Shown here in pieces: positions 5,866 through 7,810 of a stretch of DNA of 7,810 nucleotides (positions are counted from its first letter, which is position 1; each line of letters opens with the position of its first letter). The notes beneath the pieces were generated by a model that saw nothing but the letters and a program-made list of their open reading frames with translations, searched no databases and was not told where the DNA came from. Origin of the DNA: DASPJL01 sp035628645. Lineage in GTDB: Bacteria; Bacteroidota; Bacteroidia; Cytophagales; Cyclobacteriaceae. The position numbers and the translations under genes are program-made. The stretch lies in assembly GCA_035628645.1 (NCBI GenBank), contig DASPJL010000067.1, positions 1 to 7,810 of the forward strand, in the 5' to 3' direction.

Positions 5866-6004
5866 TTGCCGGCAACGGTTATGGCTAAGAAACGTGCGGG
5901 TTTTGGAACACGTCTTTGTCAACCGATAACCAATGTTTATTTTGTATACTAATTTTCATTTTACCGTGTCAGCCCGCATGTTTTCTTAGCCGATGTTATG
6001 GCAA
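5866..6004. repeat. 139-nt imperfect palindrome filling the gap between two genes (attC-like shape)
   Basis: The main stem pairs GGCTAAGAAACGTGCGGG (5883-5900) with the 19-nt right arm at 5973-5991, with one extra base and a few mismatches. ACACG (5908-5912) pairs with CGTGT (5965-5969) inside it. Outside it, TTGCC (5866-5870) pairs with GGCAA (6000-6004) across small bulges. It starts 8 bases after the stop of the 327-aa gene and ends 13 bases before the ATG of the 351-aa gene, so it occupies almost the whole gap. The shape recalls an integron attC site or another bacterial interspersed mosaic repeat. Confidence 0.65.
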
Positions 6005-6011
6005 GTAGTTT

Positions 6012-6995
6012 TTATTCGGTCTTCCATAGTTTTTTTCCCGTTTCTTTGTCAATCGAAAACATTGTCTGCATAAAAACATAGTTCACTCCCGATATTTTCT
6101 TTATCTCTGATGCTCTGATTGGCTTTGATAGCTTTTTGAATTTAGTCAACTTTGTTGAATATTCTTCATTTGCCCATTTCTCTTGTCTGCGATATGGAAG
6201 TTTGTCAACTACCCCGGACCCAATTCCCTTTGCAATAATTCCAACTCCTGATCTGTAGAGAAAAACCCTGTCACCTTTATTGATTTGTTCAATTTTGTAT
6301 TTCCAAGGTTCAAAATATGCTGCTGCTTTATGGTTAGTCAGCATATCAATTTCATCTTCTTCGCCACCTTGTATATTCGTATTTAAAATGTAGTAGCCTT
6401 CGTCAATATCTTCATATGGATTTGGTTCTTTTCGGTAAGTTTCAAAGTCCAATAGTATTTGGTTGTCAACTTTATATACTTTGTAAATCCAACTCGCAAT
6501 ACTCACTCCTTGCTCAGCCCAATACTTTATTGTTGCTCTGGTTTTGAAATCAAGCCCGTTCGTGATTAAAATAAACTTTTGTTTATGATTAATGTCGTTA
6601 TCTGTCAGTTGTGTATTGAACTTTTCATTTAACGAGCTTAGCAAACTGTTGCTGCTTGGGAAAAACTTTAGGTAGAGTTCATTCAGGTCAGCATAAGTGC
6701 TTTGGCCAAAAATTTGTCCATATCTCAAAACTTGTAACAAGTTACTTTCTTGAGACTCCCACGCTTTGAGTTCAAAGATGTAAAGGTCACCGTTTTTGTC
6801 GATTGCCATCAAATCGGGTTCTTCTTGCCATCTTCTGGATTGCATTATTAGTAGCAACTCGTCTTCTGGGAGTAAAACGTCAAGATTTTCATACATCATT
6901 TTTTGAAAATCTTCTTCTTTCCATCCGATTGTCGAAAGACGGATTCCTTTCCTTCTTTTTATTTCGTAGTTGTCTTTATTTATATCAAATATCAT
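6012..6995 (-). CDS. Putative PD-(D/E)XK nuclease fused to an EVE/PUA-like domain
   Basis: A 327-residue soluble protein. Residues about 25-95 carry a NucS/RecB-type nuclease core: an N-terminal Glu in KEEDFQ (27, 28), then EPD with Asp61, then ELK with Glu75 and Lys77, then Q-x-x-RYG with Gln88 and Tyr92. This is the order E...D...E-x-K...Q-x-x-x-Y seen in PD-(D/E)XK nucleases of the NucS/DUF91 type. Residues about 200-325 look like an EVE/PUA-like fold: GYYILNTNIQG, then PWKYKIEQINKGDRVFLY, then GVGIIAKGIGSG. EVE domains bind modified bases, so the fusion would suit a modification-dependent restriction enzyme, though the C-terminal call is weaker. The domain pair is complete, and no methylase or helicase partner is visible. 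A group II intron ends about 30 bases upstream, so the native promoter may have been displaced. Confidence 0.78.
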   Translation of the reverse strand: MIFDINKDNYEIKRRKGIRLSTIGWKEEDFQKMMYENLDVLLPEDELLLIMQSRRWQEEPDLMAIDKNGDLYIFELKAWESQESNLLQVLRYGQIFGQSTYADLNELYLKFFPSSNSLLSSLNEKFNTQLTDNDINHKQKFILITNGLDFKTRATIKYWAEQGVSIASWIYKVYKVDNQILLDFETYRKEPNPYEDIDEGYYILNTNIQGGEEDEIDMLTNHKAAAYFEPWKYKIEQINKGDRVFLYRSGVGIIAKGIGSGVVDKLPYRRQEKWANEEYSTKLTKFKKLSKPIRASEIKKISGVNYVFMQTMFSIDKETGKKLWKTE

Positions 6996-7025
6996 TGTTA
7001 TCTCGGTCTTTTACTATTTGCCATA

Positions 7026-7065
7026 ATCGAGTCACGCAAGGGAATTTCACCCTCACATTCTCACG
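7026..7065 (-). ncRNA. Group II intron domain VI
   Basis: Directly after domain V. ATGTGAGGG pairs with CCCTTGCGT around TGAAATT, with some G-T pairs, and GAG pairs with CTC below it. An unpaired A in GTGACTCGAT is the likely branch point, 6 bases from the proposed 3' end. The exact splice boundary is an inference from these positions. Confidence 0.78.
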
Positions 7066-7099
7066 GAACCGTGCTTGAGACTCTCACCTCACACGGCTC
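7066..7099 (-). ncRNA. Group II intron domain V (catalytic hairpin)
   Basis: The 34-nt hairpin reads GAGCCGTG, TGAGGT, a GAGA tetraloop, GTCTCA, a 2-nt AG bulge, then CACGGTTC. The lower stem has 8 pairs, including the usual G-T, and the upper stem has 6. The AGC catalytic triad and GNRA loop are intact, so the RNA could still be catalytic if the missing domains are sound. Confidence 0.92.
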
Positions 7100-7130
7100 T
7101 TCTTGTTTATAAATCACAAGTTAATATAAC

Positions 7131-7810
7131 TTATGGATGTACCAATAACCAATGCGGGAATAAGTTCGGGCGTTCCCTGTAGATATTTTTCAGCCATTTT
7201 ATACTGGCATACTTATACAGACCCTTTTCCCATTTCACCCATTTTAGAAGCCGTGCATTCAACTGGTTCCATACATTCCGCATATGGTTGTCGGAGAATT
7301 TATGATAATAGTTTATTACACCTCGTATCACCGGAGATAGTTCCTTTGCTAAAGATTCTATTGATATTCTTCGCTTATGAATCTCCAACCCCGAAACTTT
7401 CGCAGTATAGCTATCCTGGCCTTCGTGCTGATAAAAATACTGGGAACCTCATAATACTTACCATTGATTTTCGCTTGGTTCGGACGTATCGTAAATCCCA
7501 AAAAATCGTAACTCTTCGGATACTTCGTTTCTGATTTACCCCTCAAATTTACTATTTTGGTTTTCTGTCGGTGTAATTCCAGCTTACATTGCTTCATTCG
7601 TCTTTCGATTTTACGAAGCACAAACCTGGCTTGTTTATCTGTTTTGCAATGCACTACAATGTCGTCCGTATAACGTTCAAAGGGTTTCTCAGGGTGTTCC
7701 TTTTCCATCCACTTATCGACAACAATATGCAAGTAAATATTGGCCAGCAGCGGACTGATCACGCCTCCTTGCGGTGTGCCCATTTCCGTCCGAATCAGTT
7801 GTCCGTCTTT
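7131..7810 (-). pseudogene. ltrA: Group II intron reverse transcriptase/maturase, partial and frameshifted
   Basis: The ORF enters from the right edge as KDGQLIRTEMGTPQGG, so its real start is outside the window. RT block 4 is GTPQGGVISPLLANIYLH, block 5 is RYTDDIVVHC (codons at 7661-7672), block 6 is KTKIVNLRG and block 7 is YDFLGFTIRP. After RKFR the frame breaks at the C run 7389-7392. The first frame stops at 7358, while the maturase domain X (EIHKRRISIESLAKELSPV, then INYYHKF, WNQLN, KWVKWEKGLYKY, ending FPHWLLVHP) continues in a second frame from about 7388 to the stop at 7131. One missing base explains this. The active site reads YTDD instead of the usual YADD. Either change, if real, argues for a decaying or trans-dependent intron. 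The frameshift could also be a sequencing error next to a homopolymer. Confidence 0.88.

Larger units (their letters stand above)
7026..7810 (-). mobile_element. Group II intron, 3' portion (5' end beyond window)
   Basis: A reverse transcriptase/maturase ORF is followed, 31 bases after its stop, by a textbook domain V and then a domain VI. This ORF-DV-DVI order defines the 3' end of a bacterial group II intron on the minus strand. Domains I-III and the start of the ORF are outside the window. I place the 3' splice boundary after CTCGAT, at about 7026, so the downstream exon begins TATGGCAAATAG. The ORF ends shortly after domain X with no HNH endonuclease, as in several En-minus intron classes; I do not assign a class. 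Confidence 0.9.

Noticed and set aside
4707..6004. Calling the palindromes true integron attC sites
   Set aside because: Neither the GTTRRRY nor the RYYYAAC box could be placed in any of them and no integrase gene is present, so they are reported only as attC-like repeats.
7133..7534. 133-aa open frame on the plus strand
   Set aside because: It is antisense to the group II intron maturase; the minus strand carries the conserved protein motifs.

Overview
The window looks like an accessory stretch of a Bacteroidota (Bacteroidetes) chromosome. The evidence is the AT-rich sequence, weak Shine-Dalgarno sequences, short lipoprotein signals, a MORN/YwqK-type lipoprotein, and two putative promoters of the form TTG-N20-TAnnTTGG, close to the Bacteroidota TTG / TAnnTTTG pattern. 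I cannot place it below phylum from sequence alone. All supported genes lie on the minus strand, so transcription runs from right to left.

Layout from the right edge. Positions 7026-7810 hold the 3' half of a group II intron: a reverse transcriptase/maturase ORF that runs off the window and carries a frameshift, followed by a clear domain V and domain VI. The intron ends directly in front of a 327-aa gene (6012-6995) that appears to join a PD-(D/E)XK nuclease domain to an EVE/PUA-like domain. Next come a 351-aa MORN-repeat lipoprotein (4798-5853), a roughly 10-helix membrane protein (3446-4450), a small secreted protein (2795-3202), two overlapping small membrane proteins (2385-2735 and 2075-2392), and a third small membrane protein (1675-2022). 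Then comes a lipoprotein whose C-terminal domain resembles the FtsZ-binding domain of ZipA (445-1512). At the left edge is the N-terminal part of a MarC-family membrane protein (1-364), less AT-rich by eye and probably part of the core chromosome.

The most interesting signal lies between the genes. Three genes in the middle end at, or within 8 bases of, long imperfect palindromes (3391-3445, 4707-4804, 5866-6004). Small orphan genes in one orientation, each followed at its stop codon by a foldable repeat, resemble an integron cassette array or another cassette-like system. However, the palindromes do not carry canonical attC core boxes and no integrase is present. The base pairs next to the intron's 3' end resemble one arm of such a repeat, which suggests the intron landed in one.

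Two further dyads sit just downstream of the putative promoters of the 334-aa and 135-aa genes and look like operators or structured leaders. The genes do not form an obvious metabolic pathway. The nuclease-EVE protein and the small membrane proteins would fit a defence or otherwise accessory island, but this is inference.
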